A stretch of DNA of 64,000 nucleotides, from the NCBI GenBank assembly GCA_016802295.1, contig JAESIW010000203.1, positions 248,001 to 312,000 on the forward strand, in the 5' to 3' direction. Position 1 is the first letter of the stretch, and every line of letters begins with the position of its first letter. Below are positions 38,601 through 48,908 of this stretch, one piece after another. The notes beneath the pieces are model-generated. The model did no database searches. It was not told where the DNA came from and saw nothing but the letters and a program-made list of their open reading frames with translations. The position numbers and the translations under genes are program-made. The stretch comes from Brachionus rotundiformis. Its lineage: Eukaryota > Rotifera > Eurotatoria > Ploima > Brachionidae.

Positions 38601-39208
38601 AGCTTATTTTTTCTAATTAATTTAATTAAATATTTTTATTTGTTTAAAGATATTTTGATTTTGTAACCTTAATTAATTATGATTTTTATGAAATTCCATT
38701 AGTACTTAAATACAGTGTTCATCACAACCCACTCTATTCGAGCAATAGCCAAATATCTGTTGATTCATCGGTCAACTTCTGGCTCCAAAATGGTTTCCCA
38801 AGAGAAAAACTATTGGTAGGTGTCGAGTCTTTTGCCAGAACATATAAGCTGCATGCTAATAGAGTGAACGATCTAGGCAGCTCAATTTTAGGTCACGGTG
38901 AACCGGGCTTTTTCACCTCTTTACCAGGAATTCTCTCCTACTATGAGGTATGTGACAATTTATATGGCAAAGGTTGGCTAAGAAGCTGGATTTTGAGCGA
39001 TATGGTACCAATGGCCTCTGGACTGAATAATCAGATAGCTTTTTATGAAGACTTGGAAAGTGTGAGCTTTAAATCTGAGTATGTAAGAGATAAAAACTTG
39101 GGAGGAATGTCACTTTTTAGTCTTGACAATGATGATTTTACTGGAATATTTTGCATGCAAGGTAAATTTCCATTGCTCGAAGCAATTAGAGAAACTTTGG
39201 AATATTAA
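35656..39208 (+). CDS. secreted GH18 chitinase with an active and an inactive catalytic domain
   Basis: Twelve exons: 35656-36007, 36057-36170, 36222-36301, 36352-36455, 36509-36540, 36593-36678, 36738-36915, 36972-37445, 37502-37768, 37952-38433, 38492-38595, 38650-39208. The joined frame is 943 aa. I start at the ATG just before a clear signal peptide (MRLALGFILLFLGSG) and not 66 nt upstream. Domain 1 (about 35-430) is a complete GH18 fold with the catalytic signature Asp153-x-x-Asp156-x-Asp158-x-Glu160 (DGFDLDWE), so it should hydrolyse chitin. A Thr-rich linker follows. Domain 2 (about 565-940) is GH18-like, but the signature reads Asp689-x-x-Glu692-x-Asn694-x-Asn696, so the proton donor is lost. 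Domain 2 has no ATG or signal peptide of its own. A good GTATGT donor at 37769 joins it in frame to domain 1. If that intron is kept, domain 1 ends alone at 37806 (574 aa) with a hydrophobic tail. The one-gene model is an inference. Confidence 0.85.
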
Positions 39209-40207
39209 TTGTAGATAAAATAATTTAAAAAATATTTAAAATTAAAATTATTGAATCGAGTATGTAAATTTTTATATTTTAGACTTGGTTTATTTAATTT
39301 TTTTAGATAAAATTTATATTTTAATTTAAATTAATTTGATTATTTTTATAGATTTGTCTTTTAAAATGATAGCAAATTTATGGATAGTATTTTTTTAAAT
39401 AAAATTGAATTAAAATACTATCTAGTGAAAAGTATTTTGTTTATCCGAAATGAAGAGATAGGCATTTTAAAAATTTAATATATTCTAATAGAATACCAAT
39501 TGTTTTTTGCTAGACTTTGTTTATTAAAGCTTAGGTAAAAATAGCTTTTAGTTTTTTAATGGAAAATTTTAATTTCTCCTAGGATTTTGTCAATTAAAGC
39601 TAATTTAATCATCTAAATAACTCTGGGCACAAAAATTATATCACATTGTACATTTTTTATATATTTTAAAATTTTATTTTTTAGGCTAAGAATATAATAA
39701 TTTTAATTAACTAATTAATTATCTGCCAGATATACAATTTGAAATTGATTGAAAATTTTCTAGCGATCTGCTTTAAATAATTGAATTTAGTGGCCTCGTT
39801 TTATCAAGATGATAATTAAACTTGAGCTCTTTTCATTCTTTAATACGCTGTTTTTTAATTTAATAAAAAAATATGCTCGAAGAGATAATATTGAGTATTA
39901 AAGCTATCTAATTTTTTTATAAGGAAAGAATTACTTCAAATAAAAGTCAAATGTAACAATAAAAATTTTAATTAAGATATAAAGTGGCTTAATATATTCT
40001 ACAATCTAGTTTATTTTATTCACCACTGTACCAAGAATTGTTCTTGATATAATAATATTCAATTATATTTGAGAATAGAAATAATTTTCTTTTAATTAAC
40101 TCATCGATTATTAGAAATAATAAATAAATAATTATATTTGCCAAAAAAATGATTTTATTACTTTAACAAAAAAAAAGTTATATTATTTATAAAATTTAAT
40201 AATTAAA
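39209..40207. other. convergent spacer, chitinase and GPCR
   Basis: About 1 kb of AT-rich DNA between two 3' ends. No open frame or structure worth naming. Confidence 0.6.
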
Positions 40208-41383
40208 TTAAAATAATCCTTTAAAAAATTCTATTATTATATTTCGATATATTTCACAACTCAACAGATAAAAAAGAAAATTCATACTATGATTCAAATA
40301 GGCTAATATGTACACTGTTTCAAATATTAATATTTGGGTATCTCTCATGTAGTCTAGTAGGCCAAGTGTATTGCTCAGTACCAAAGGTGTAACCAAAACA
40401 AAAAAACAAATATTCAAAGTTAACAATAATTTGTAAATTTGGTTGTTTTTTTTTGCTCTCTTTTTGGCTAAATCTTTTATTTTGAACGATTTTTTGACCA
40501 ATTTGTAGCGGGTTTTATGGTTGCCAGTGTCTTCAGTGTCCTTTTCGCTTTTTGTGTCACTTTTGAGAAAGAACATGCTGTTGTTTTGGCAACGGGGATT
40601 TGGCAAGCTAAGTTGCTTGTTGATTTGAAATAGCCTGTATATGATCAAGATAGTGCATATGATCATTATGGTGAATGGTATGTAGGAATAAAGAAAAAGG
40701 TCTATCCAGTGATAAGCTTTGATGTAAAATTGTGCATAGACCATTTGGACACTTGGAGATGGATAGCATTTGACAAATTTCTCGCTAATGTTAGATACAT
40801 TCTGGTAAAAAAGGCTGTAGTCCATTTCGGATAGGCGCATCCATATCAAAAAATGAAAGTCGAATAAAAAAATGACCAGCATCATTGCTAGAACTACTTT
40901 ATCAGCACTGCCGTAGTCAGCAATGAATCTTTTGAGAAAAGACTTTCGCGGTCCCTTGTATTCGGGCACGTCCAGTGATGGCGAAGCCGAAAATCTGCGC
41001 GATTTGTTTTCCAAATTGCTTGCTGAACGGTTTGCTTTTAGATATGAAGGCTTCATTGGTCGTAGGGTTGTCAGTGTTACACATCTGAATACGCCCACGC
41101 CGGCCAAAATGTTACTTGATAGATGTGATAGATAATAGGTGAAAAATGAGTGCAATGAGCATACTAGATCAGAATGATCTCGGAAATCGTAGTCGAAATA
41201 AACATTGGATAAAATGTGCGGCAGTCCCACAATTACGTAGAAGAAGTCAATTATGGACAAGTAAGCCAAAAATCTAAATGTGGTCAAACCATTCAAAGCA
41301 GGACGAGTAAAGACATAAAAATTTATTATATTGCTCACAGTGCCAATTACAAGCACTATTGGTATAATTGTTTCCAGAAGCAT
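40208..41383 (-). CDS. rhodopsin-like (class A) G-protein-coupled receptor, peptide-receptor-like
   Basis: One exon of 391 codons with seven hydrophobic helices: about 4-26, 37-63, 73-104, 162-184, 226-251, 316-343, 350-377. Class A landmarks are GTVSN in TM1, LSIID in TM2, Cys75 at the top of TM3 with a partner Cys206 in the second extracellular loop, and NHSMNFLFY in TM7 in place of NPxxY. The NHS-NFxxY form is common in invertebrate FMRFamide/myosuppressin-type receptors, so a neuropeptide ligand is likely, but this is only inference. The DRY motif after TM3 is replaced by Phe99-Arg100-Cys101. Intracellular loop 2 (105-160) and loop 3 (251-315) are long and rich in Ser and Lys. The extracellular N-terminus is almost absent. 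An in-frame stop lies two codons upstream of the ATG, so either the receptor is truly short or an upstream exon is missing. Confidence 0.88.
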   Translation of the reverse strand: MLLETIIPIVLVIGTVSNIINFYVFTRPALNGLTTFRFLAYLSIIDFFYVIVGLPHILSNVYFDYDFRDHSDLVCSLHSFFTYYLSHLSSNILAGVGVFRCVTLTTLRPMKPSYLKANRSASNLENKSRRFSASPSLDVPEYKGPRKSFLKRFIADYGSADKVVLAMMLVIFLFDFHFLIWMRLSEMDYSLFYQNVSNISEKFVKCYPSPSVQMVYAQFYIKAYHWIDLFLYSYIPFTIMIICTILIIYRLFQINKQLSLPNPRCQNNSMFFLKSDTKSEKDTEDTGNHKTRYKLVKKSFKIKDLAKKRAKKNNQIYKLLLTLNICFFVLVTPLVLSNTLGLLDYMRDTQILIFETVYILAYLNHSMNFLFYLLSCEIYRNIIIEFFKGLF

Positions 41384-44300
41384 TTCTCAATTATTTTTCA
41401 TCTAAATGATTTAATTTAAACAAAAAATTATTTAAAAATTAATTATTTAAAAATTTTATTCAAATAACTATTTGGGTTGAGGGAAAAAATGTGAAAAAAT
41501 AAAATAAAATAATAATTAAAAAAATTTATAAATGCTTTTTCTAAAGATATATTTATTTGGAATATCATGCGTATTTTAGTCATGTTTTTAATTAATTTCA
41601 ATTTTAACTAATTCTTCTTTTTAGTTTTTAGTTTAATTAAAGATTTAACTAGCCAAAAATGTCTCTCTGTTAGAGGATGTGTAATCGCTTCCTTTAGCTT
41701 GGAGCTTATTTTAATATTATTTTCAACTGTGCCATTATTTCCAAAAGACAAGCTCTTCTTAATTATAGTCACAATTTAATTTTATTTTATATTAACTCAA
41801 ATCAATATGATCCTATTTATCTAAAAGTTTAAATTTTAAGCTCTCTTCTCTTAATAGAATAAAATAGCTGATAATAGATAAATGAGAATCTACTTATGAT
41901 TTTGCCTAAATTGTTTAGAATATTAAAAGCTATATAAGATTTTTTTCCAATTACGGCTATCTATTTATATTGTAATAAAAACAATTTAATACTATTATTT
42001 CTAAATTAATTTCGTTTTTTTAAACAAGATAAATTATCTATTATACAATGATGAAAAAGCTTATCTACGTAAGTCACTCTAATTAGAACTGTCTGTTACG
42101 ATATTTTAATTTTACTAAAAATTTTATATAATTTTTAAATATTTAATTCAATCATTTTTAATGTCTTGAAAAAAATACCTTTGTTTTAAATGTGACAAAA
42201 TAATACAAATTAGAAAATTGATTAAATCTTATCAAAGGGTCACGTTTTACTGGTGCTTTCTTAATTATGGTATTGAATGAAGCCTGAAAAATCCAAATCG
42301 AAAAAGCATATAAAAAAGATTGAAGATAAGCAATGAAGCCGGAAATGAATTATAAAAAAATAATATAAAAAAGGGGCTTTAAGGAGTATTGAAAGTTTCA
42401 AAGCCTCTAGGAGCATTTTCTTGATTCTAATTACTTTGAGTCTAAATTTAAATCGTAATTTGATCATTTGTCTCATGATACCACGTTTATTATTCATGTA
42501 ATAAATAATTATTTAAAAAAAAAATTAATTTTTTTTCTAACCAAAGGCTGGAATAAATTAATCTCTGTTATTGAATATATTTTACGGACTTTGAATATAT
42601 AATTATTTTCACTTGATTATCAAATACACTTTATTTAAAGTTGACTTAATTGAAATTTTAATTTTTAATTAAAAAAGTTTTATAAAAAAAATATATAAAC
42701 TTGTTAATGAAAAATAAAAACTATGACATTGAGGGTCTTAAATGAAGTATTAGTAATTTTTCTGTCAAATGATTTCAGATTTCAGATTTGAGTAAATCTC
42801 AATCAAATAAAACTTATGAATCCCAAGTTATTTTATTTTAATTAAACAATTAATTTCAATCTGGTAGAGACATATTTAATTGTGCTAGAATTAAATTAAA
42901 AGCTGACAAGATGTTTTCTGGCATGGGATTTTTTTGCCATTTGGCTTCATGCAATTCGATTACATTATTGAAATTTTGATTTATTATAAACAGATACCAA
43001 GTTATTAAGTCACAGTCATATATTAATAATAAAAAAAAAGTTATTAATGCGCGTTAATGTACTATTCAAGCAAAATACTTAAATATTAAATTAACTTTTC
43101 ATAATCAACCCTAAAAAAGCCAATATATCTCTGAGGAATCCATTAAGAGCCAAGCTGGATTAGGCACAAAAAACTTTTATATTTTAAGTCATTTATTATT
43201 TTTGTTGGATTTAGCCGGAAATTCCTATTATTTAAAATATTCATCTTTAATTGAATTTTATTTAATGAAATTGACTTGAAACAAAAATATTCTTACCATC
43301 AATATTTACTTAAAACGCAAAAAAATTTTTCCAAGGAAATGAGCTAATTAGCTCTGGCGAACACCCAAAGGTTTCAATTACTTTTAATAAAATTGATATT
43401 TTTTCACTAATAGTTCCTGTTAGAAAATAACCAGATAAACAAAAATTATTTAAGTAATTAATATTTTAATTACGAGTAAATCGATTGAAGATAATTATTT
43501 CAAAATAAAAATTTCATGCCTTTAGAGTGCTTTATTAAGAACAAAAAGTACCACTTAAGTTTCTATTTTCATTTTATTTTATAAAAAATTATCTTCAATA
43601 TGTTTCAATATGGTAGGACTGATATGAAAAAAATACTTTAATTAAATCATTATTAAATTAATTCAATTCAATAATTTGAAATGCTGAAGCTAAAAAAAAC
43701 ATGGTAGCTGTATCGCTATTTGATCTGGCAAAGTCAACCAATTTTAATGAAAAAAATATTTGATTTGTTTTAATCCATTTTTAATTTGATTAAAAAATAA
43801 TTTCATGTCTACAGGCAATGATTGAATTAAAATAAATAAAAAAATTTTTTTAATCACTTATAATTAATATCTTCTAGATCAATATTTTATATTATATGGT
43901 GTAACCGATAGCTGAATTTAATTAGTCATGTTGTTTAACCATATCATGTCTTATTCAACATTCTTTTATCTAGCCTTTAAATTTTTTAATTTTATATAAT
44001 AAAAAAAATGCTAAAATCGAATGAAAAAATTAATTACAAATATCACAATAAAATAACTAGCATTTACGCATATTGAATAATTTTAATATCATATTTAATT
44101 AATTAAATAATCAAATATTTACGTAATAAGCTATTCTTTTAATATTTTTAAAATAGATAAATTTCAATTAAAGATAATTTATTGGAAAATTAAAATCCAA
44201 ATTGAAATAATTATTTTAAAAAAATATACAGACTATTGAGTATTTAGCTTAATATTTATCGGATTAAAATGCATCGACTCAGACTAATCTCAACTAATAC

Positions 44301-46223
44301 GCACTTAAAATTATCTAAAACTATCTTTTCTCCTATTGAGCATTAAAAATTTTTCATTTCTAATTGTTTTTTTTAAATCAATTTATTAGCAAAAAGTTTA
44401 AAAAATTATATAATAAATTTATTCAAAAGGGACCATCTATCGACAGTTTTATGTCAAAAACAAGCTTTCAACTCGATTTAAATTTCCTTTATATTTGTCG
44501 AGCTTAACAGCGTTTGTTGTATGTTATGACATAAATTAGTTCTATGTTATTAAGATAAAAAAAATCGACATAGCAATTCAAATTAGATATCAATTAAATA
44601 CGATAGCATATATAATTCTAAAATGACAACCAATTCTAAAAAATTTATTTGAAATGAATGATTTAAATAAATAAATTTTTTTTTTAATGAGAAAAATTTA
44701 TCTTTTAATTGAATAGCTTTGATATCAATTAAAACAAATATAATTAGAGACATATTTTTTTCCAAACAGTAGGCGCTAATATTCCCATTAATTTACTAAA
44801 CCGGAAGAAAAAAATTAAACGCTTTTATTTATAATTTCAAATCATATTCACGCTCTAAAAGCATTATTTAAATTATTATTATTTATATAAAAAAATTCAG
44901 AAGTCTAAATAAACAAATGAAAAAGATTCGGCTACAAATTTAGTACATAAGATCTTTATAATAGAAATAATTTAAAATAAAAATCAAGCTTAAACTAAAT
45001 TTGGCTAATTAATAGCTACATGATTAATAATCTTTTCATATTATCTTTTTCGTTTTGTCTCTTCAGTTAGTTTAGTCAGTATTTGTGATTAAATATTGGT
45101 CTACATTTTTATTGTTGTTAGAAATATAATTGAATTTTTAAAATTAGATAAAATTATAAAAATTTTAAAGATGATTTATTGATGAAAATTTTATTGGAAA
45201 AAAAATATTGTTTTAATAAAGCCATTTAATTCACCATATTACTTGGAAGTCATTCCATTTTAATAGAATTTCTTATTTTTACCTGTTTTGAGAGAAAATT
45301 CAACTCAAAAATACAGTAAAAAATTTCATGATCATAAAATCATTCTGGTAAATTCAGAATATTTTAACTAATAAAAATTAATTTGTTAAAAAACTCTACC
45401 ATCATGGAAAGAACCATAATTATTCATCTAATGAAAAAGGCTTTACATCTATTGAAATAACCTTTATGCGTAATTTTTATTTTGGATTTGATTAATGATT
45501 TTAATTATTGGATGCATTCTTTCCAAATTTGATGCATATGTTTTGATATTGCTTTTCCAATATGAATAATATTGAATTTTTTAGTAGAAGAGCTGACTCA
45601 TATAAATTGCACTGAATATGAATTAGCACTCAGTGTTATTTTGATTGAATGGTGCCTTGAATGTAACAACTATGGATAAAATACTACTTTTATTTAATAG
45701 AATATTGTATGTTGAATAATCTTAATCATTTTTTTGTATATAAAAAACTGAATTTTTTACTTAATTCTAAAATGGATATTTAATTTTCTATTAATTTTTA
45801 CTTCAATTTGTCCATGGGACTTAAACTTTAATTAAATAAATAAATAATTTCACACTCCATCAATTTGTTGTCATGAGAAATTAAGATCACTAATTAGTTT
45901 TGAATTTATTAATATTTATTTAAATATAATTTAGTAAGTTGTGACTGAAGTTTAGTTGTCTTGTTTTATTTTTAAAGAAGCTTATTAGATGAAAAATTGG
46001 TATCTTGTCCATTTTTTAAAATTAGTTTAAGATTAGAATTTTGTTGATTTTTTTAAAAATAATTGTTTAATCTTTAATAAGAAATAGATTAGATTAATTA
46101 AAATATATACAACTTAGTTTTAAACCTAATAATTTTCATAAATTTATTCTATGTATAAAAGTTTAATTTAAATTAATTGAACAAGACAGACAAAAATAGT
46201 GAGCTTAATAAGTAACTAATAGA
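41384..46223. other. AT-rich gene-free stretch
   Basis: Nearly 5 kb between the GPCR 5' end and the MOB4 3' end. Open frames of 78 and 60 codons (about 42261-42497 and 44583-44765) lack domains and look like chance. The patch at 42250-42490 is open on both strands and a little GC-richer, but I cannot assign it. No RNA gene recognised. Confidence 0.55.
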
Positions 46224-47309
46224 TCATGCTTCACTTTCATCAGACTTTGCCTCTTTTTGTTCCACTTCAATTTGTGTTATCTCTTGTTCATTCTGCACAT
46301 CTTTTTCAGCCTTTGGCTCGGCTTGTATTTCCTCATCAATAGGAACTATTAAACTATCGCTCGTCATTAACTCATGTTTGGTCACAAATTTGGTAAATCT
46401 TTTACACAAACTTGTCTCTTTCTAAAATTGAATATCTATTATTAGACAATAGAGATAGTTTATATATTAAAATACTTCAAATTTGTCATAAATATCTTTA
46501 TGATGAAAGTAAGCATGAGAAAAAATTCTATATATCCTTCGACACACGGAGCCCAGTTTTTGTACACTTGATTCTTTTAGATTAACTCTAAAATATAAAA
46601 ATATGGTTAAAATTTTTATTATTTTATTTTCTAGTATCATTTAAAACCTGCTTGGAAAATAGCGATTGCTGTTAAGTAAACAAGCAGCGCCGTCCAAAGT
46701 ATGCCGGGTATAGTCGATGGCGCTACACTGCAAAAATATTATCTTTGAAAAGGATCCAATTTTAAAAGAAAAACTACTAAATACTTCTTTGGGATTTTTG
46801 TGGGCAGCGCACAAAAATATCCATTGTTCTGTAGCGGTCATTTGTGTACAAATGGACGGTGAGCATTCTTGCTGCAGTAGAACAGTAATCTTATTCAAAT
46901 CTAAACAAAACTGACGCACATGCTCATACTTCCAAACACCTTCGTCTTGTTGATCTGGCAATTCGAGAACTTTGTCCACATCGCTGGCATTTTTTTTAAT
47001 TAATTGTTGAATATACTTAGATAATTGATAGAATATTGATAGAATATAAAAAAAAAATTTTTTTTGAAAATTTGCGCCCACTTGTTGTACAGCTAGTGTG
47101 CTTTCCATTTCTTCAAGGTCTTCGTCAGGCCAGTTATTCCATTCCTTTAATTTTTCCAAGCTGGTTAAAACTCTTAAATCCAAATATTATCGAATTACTG
47201 TGACACAAGTTCCTGGTCGATTTCGTCTAAGATAGTTCGGCTTTGGCTGAATCACATCTTCCATTTCTCCTTGATATTCATTCTGATTGACCATTTCAGG
47301 ACTAGTCAT
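46224..47309 (-). CDS. MOB4: MOB-like protein phocein (MOB4)
   Basis: Six exons on the minus strand, 5' to 3': 47199-47309, 47082-47144, 46785-47015, 46648-46727, 46476-46587, 46224-46421. They give 264 aa; human MOB4 has 225. MOB4 is a scaffold subunit of the STRIPAK phosphatase-kinase complex. Near-diagnostic stretches are RRNRPGT, NWPDED, MESTLAVQQYIQQ, DEGVWKYEHVRQFC, CTQMTATEQWIFLCAAHK, AIDYTRHTLDGAACLLNS and RRIYRIFSHAYFHH. They include the Cys and His positions of the MOB zinc site. The N-terminus is about 10 residues longer than in human. The C-terminus carries an acidic Glu/Lys-rich extension, ending SDESEA like the vertebrate SGESEA. The first intron was placed at 47145-47198 (54 nt) because only that choice keeps the family spacing between RPGT and NWPDE. 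Introns are about 54-69 nt. Confidence 0.95.
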
Positions 47310-47766
47310 TACAGCTTATCTAAATTGAATTGAATGGAATTTAATGTTCAAATTGTCCCATAGAATTGACAGTTTCTTAGAAACTTTATTTTAATTTTTA
47401 CTATTTAAATTTAATAATTGCAAGTATTAATTAACAAAAATTCTAGTTTTTTTTAAAATCTAAAATTTGAAAAAATTGAAAATTATGATGTTAATTTTTC
47501 ATTTTTTTCATTTTAGGGTATTAATTGATTTGATTAATTATAAGAAAAAAAATTTTTTTTGACAATTTTATCCAAGATTTAGATTTCCCAAAGATTTATT
47601 TGATTTTTTTGTATGTAGTGCTGTAGCGGATATTGAAGAACTGTTACATCCTTGTAGTGTGCCAACAAAATTTTAAAAACAAAATCTTATTTTTTTAAAT
47701 TTTTATTTATACTTTTCTTAAGTGAGTAAAAAAAATTATATATGCATATATAAATCTTTATAAACT

Positions 47767-48020
47767 TATATATATATATATTTTAAATAATATTAGTAAA
47801 ATATATTTATGTATATATATATATATATATATTTATGTTAGTATATATTTGAGTAAAAATCTGAAAAAAATTAAATTAGACCAAAATAGATAAGAATTCT
47901 GACAAGTTCTTTCCGGTCTTTGAAAGACTGATACAGATAATGACAAAAATTAAATTTAAAAAATAATTTACAAAATTTAAAGTATAATTGATGTTTTTGT
48001 TTATATATATATATATATAT
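47767..48020. repeat. TA dinucleotide microsatellite cluster
   Basis: Three (TA)n tracts at 47767-47781, 47812-47832 and 48002-48020 within 250 bp. Confidence 0.85.
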
Positions 48021-48890
48021 GTATATATGCTGAAAAGACTTTATTGATTCAGTTTTTTGCTCTAATTTAAAGAAGAAGAATTTTCGACAAATGTATAAAT
48101 CAAACAAAAAAATAATAAAATAAAACTAAACTTGATTTTGGAACAAAAAAATGTAAAAAAAATAAAGAACACAAAAAACTAGCATTAAACTTGTATAATA
48201 ATGGTAAAACTTTAAAATTGATTTCAACCATTTTTGACTTAACTTTGCTTGTCAGCGCTTTGGACTCAAGCAACAAAACAATTCGCGTTTAATCGACCGG
48301 TTACTTGCAGCTCGGGTTAAAATCACTTTAGTTCAATAATAATTATCTACTAAATATCGGCTTTTATAGTAAAATACTCTTGGCAAAACAAGAGACCGTA
48401 ACGAAGATAAAGCGTTGGTCGCCGCAACTCAATTAACACTTGTGGACACCGAATACTTGACTCACACAGACACACAAAAGTCTTACGAGCTACCCAACAT
48501 ACACTCTCATTATATCATTAGTGATTGTTTTGTGTTTATAAGTGATGCATATTTTTTTTTATTTTTATGTATTTTCGTAGTTTAATAATCAGTGAAAGTA
48601 ATAAAAAATTTTATTATTTTTTTTGTGTGTTGAAAATGTTTAAAAATTAATCAAAATTCCATTTTTCTACTCGTTTAAGCTTTTTGTCTCTTAATTCAAC
48701 AAATAAAATATGACAAAAAAAAACAAAATAAATTATATAAATGTTAGAAATGACTTTTTTTTTGTTAAGACAGAAAATAAAAAGAATGTTGTTTTAATTT
48801 GTAAAGTAGTATTTAACTTTGGTCCGAGGTGGCTATTGGTTGTGAGGATATATCTTGGTTATGGATCAATTTTGGTATTCATAAATTGCT

Positions 48891-48896
48891 TTTATT
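48891..48896 (-). terminator. poly(A) signal of the TLK gene
   Basis: AATAAA on the minus strand starts 13 nt after the TLK stop codon. Motif and position only. Confidence 0.35.
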
Positions 48897-48908
48897 TATC
48901 TATTAATT

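Larger units (their letters stand above)
47310..48908. other. spacer between MOB4 and the TLK gene, with a GC-richer island
   Basis: 5' flank of MOB4 and 3' flank of TLK, both on the minus strand. Most is AT-rich with TA microsatellites. About 48240-48500 is clearly less AT-rich and non-coding in all frames I checked. It holds CTATAAAAGCC (minus strand, about 48362-48372), a good TATA-type sequence. It may be TLK 3' UTR or an unrecognised transcription unit. Confidence 0.5.

Noticed and set aside
37954..39208. Second GH18 domain as a separate gene
   Set aside because: No ATG, signal peptide or promoter room in the 150-bp gap, while a GTATGT donor joins it in frame to the first domain. Kept open as an alternative.
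42261..42497. 78-codon open frame on the minus strand
   Set aside because: Hydrophobic and AT-driven, the opposite strand is equally open, and there is no domain.
47145..47205. Alternative MOB4 first splice (donor after RPGTC, or acceptor before LEKLKEW)
   Set aside because: Either breaks the reading phase or distorts the conserved spacing between RPGT and NWPDE; donor GTAATT at 47198 with the acceptor at 47145 fits both.
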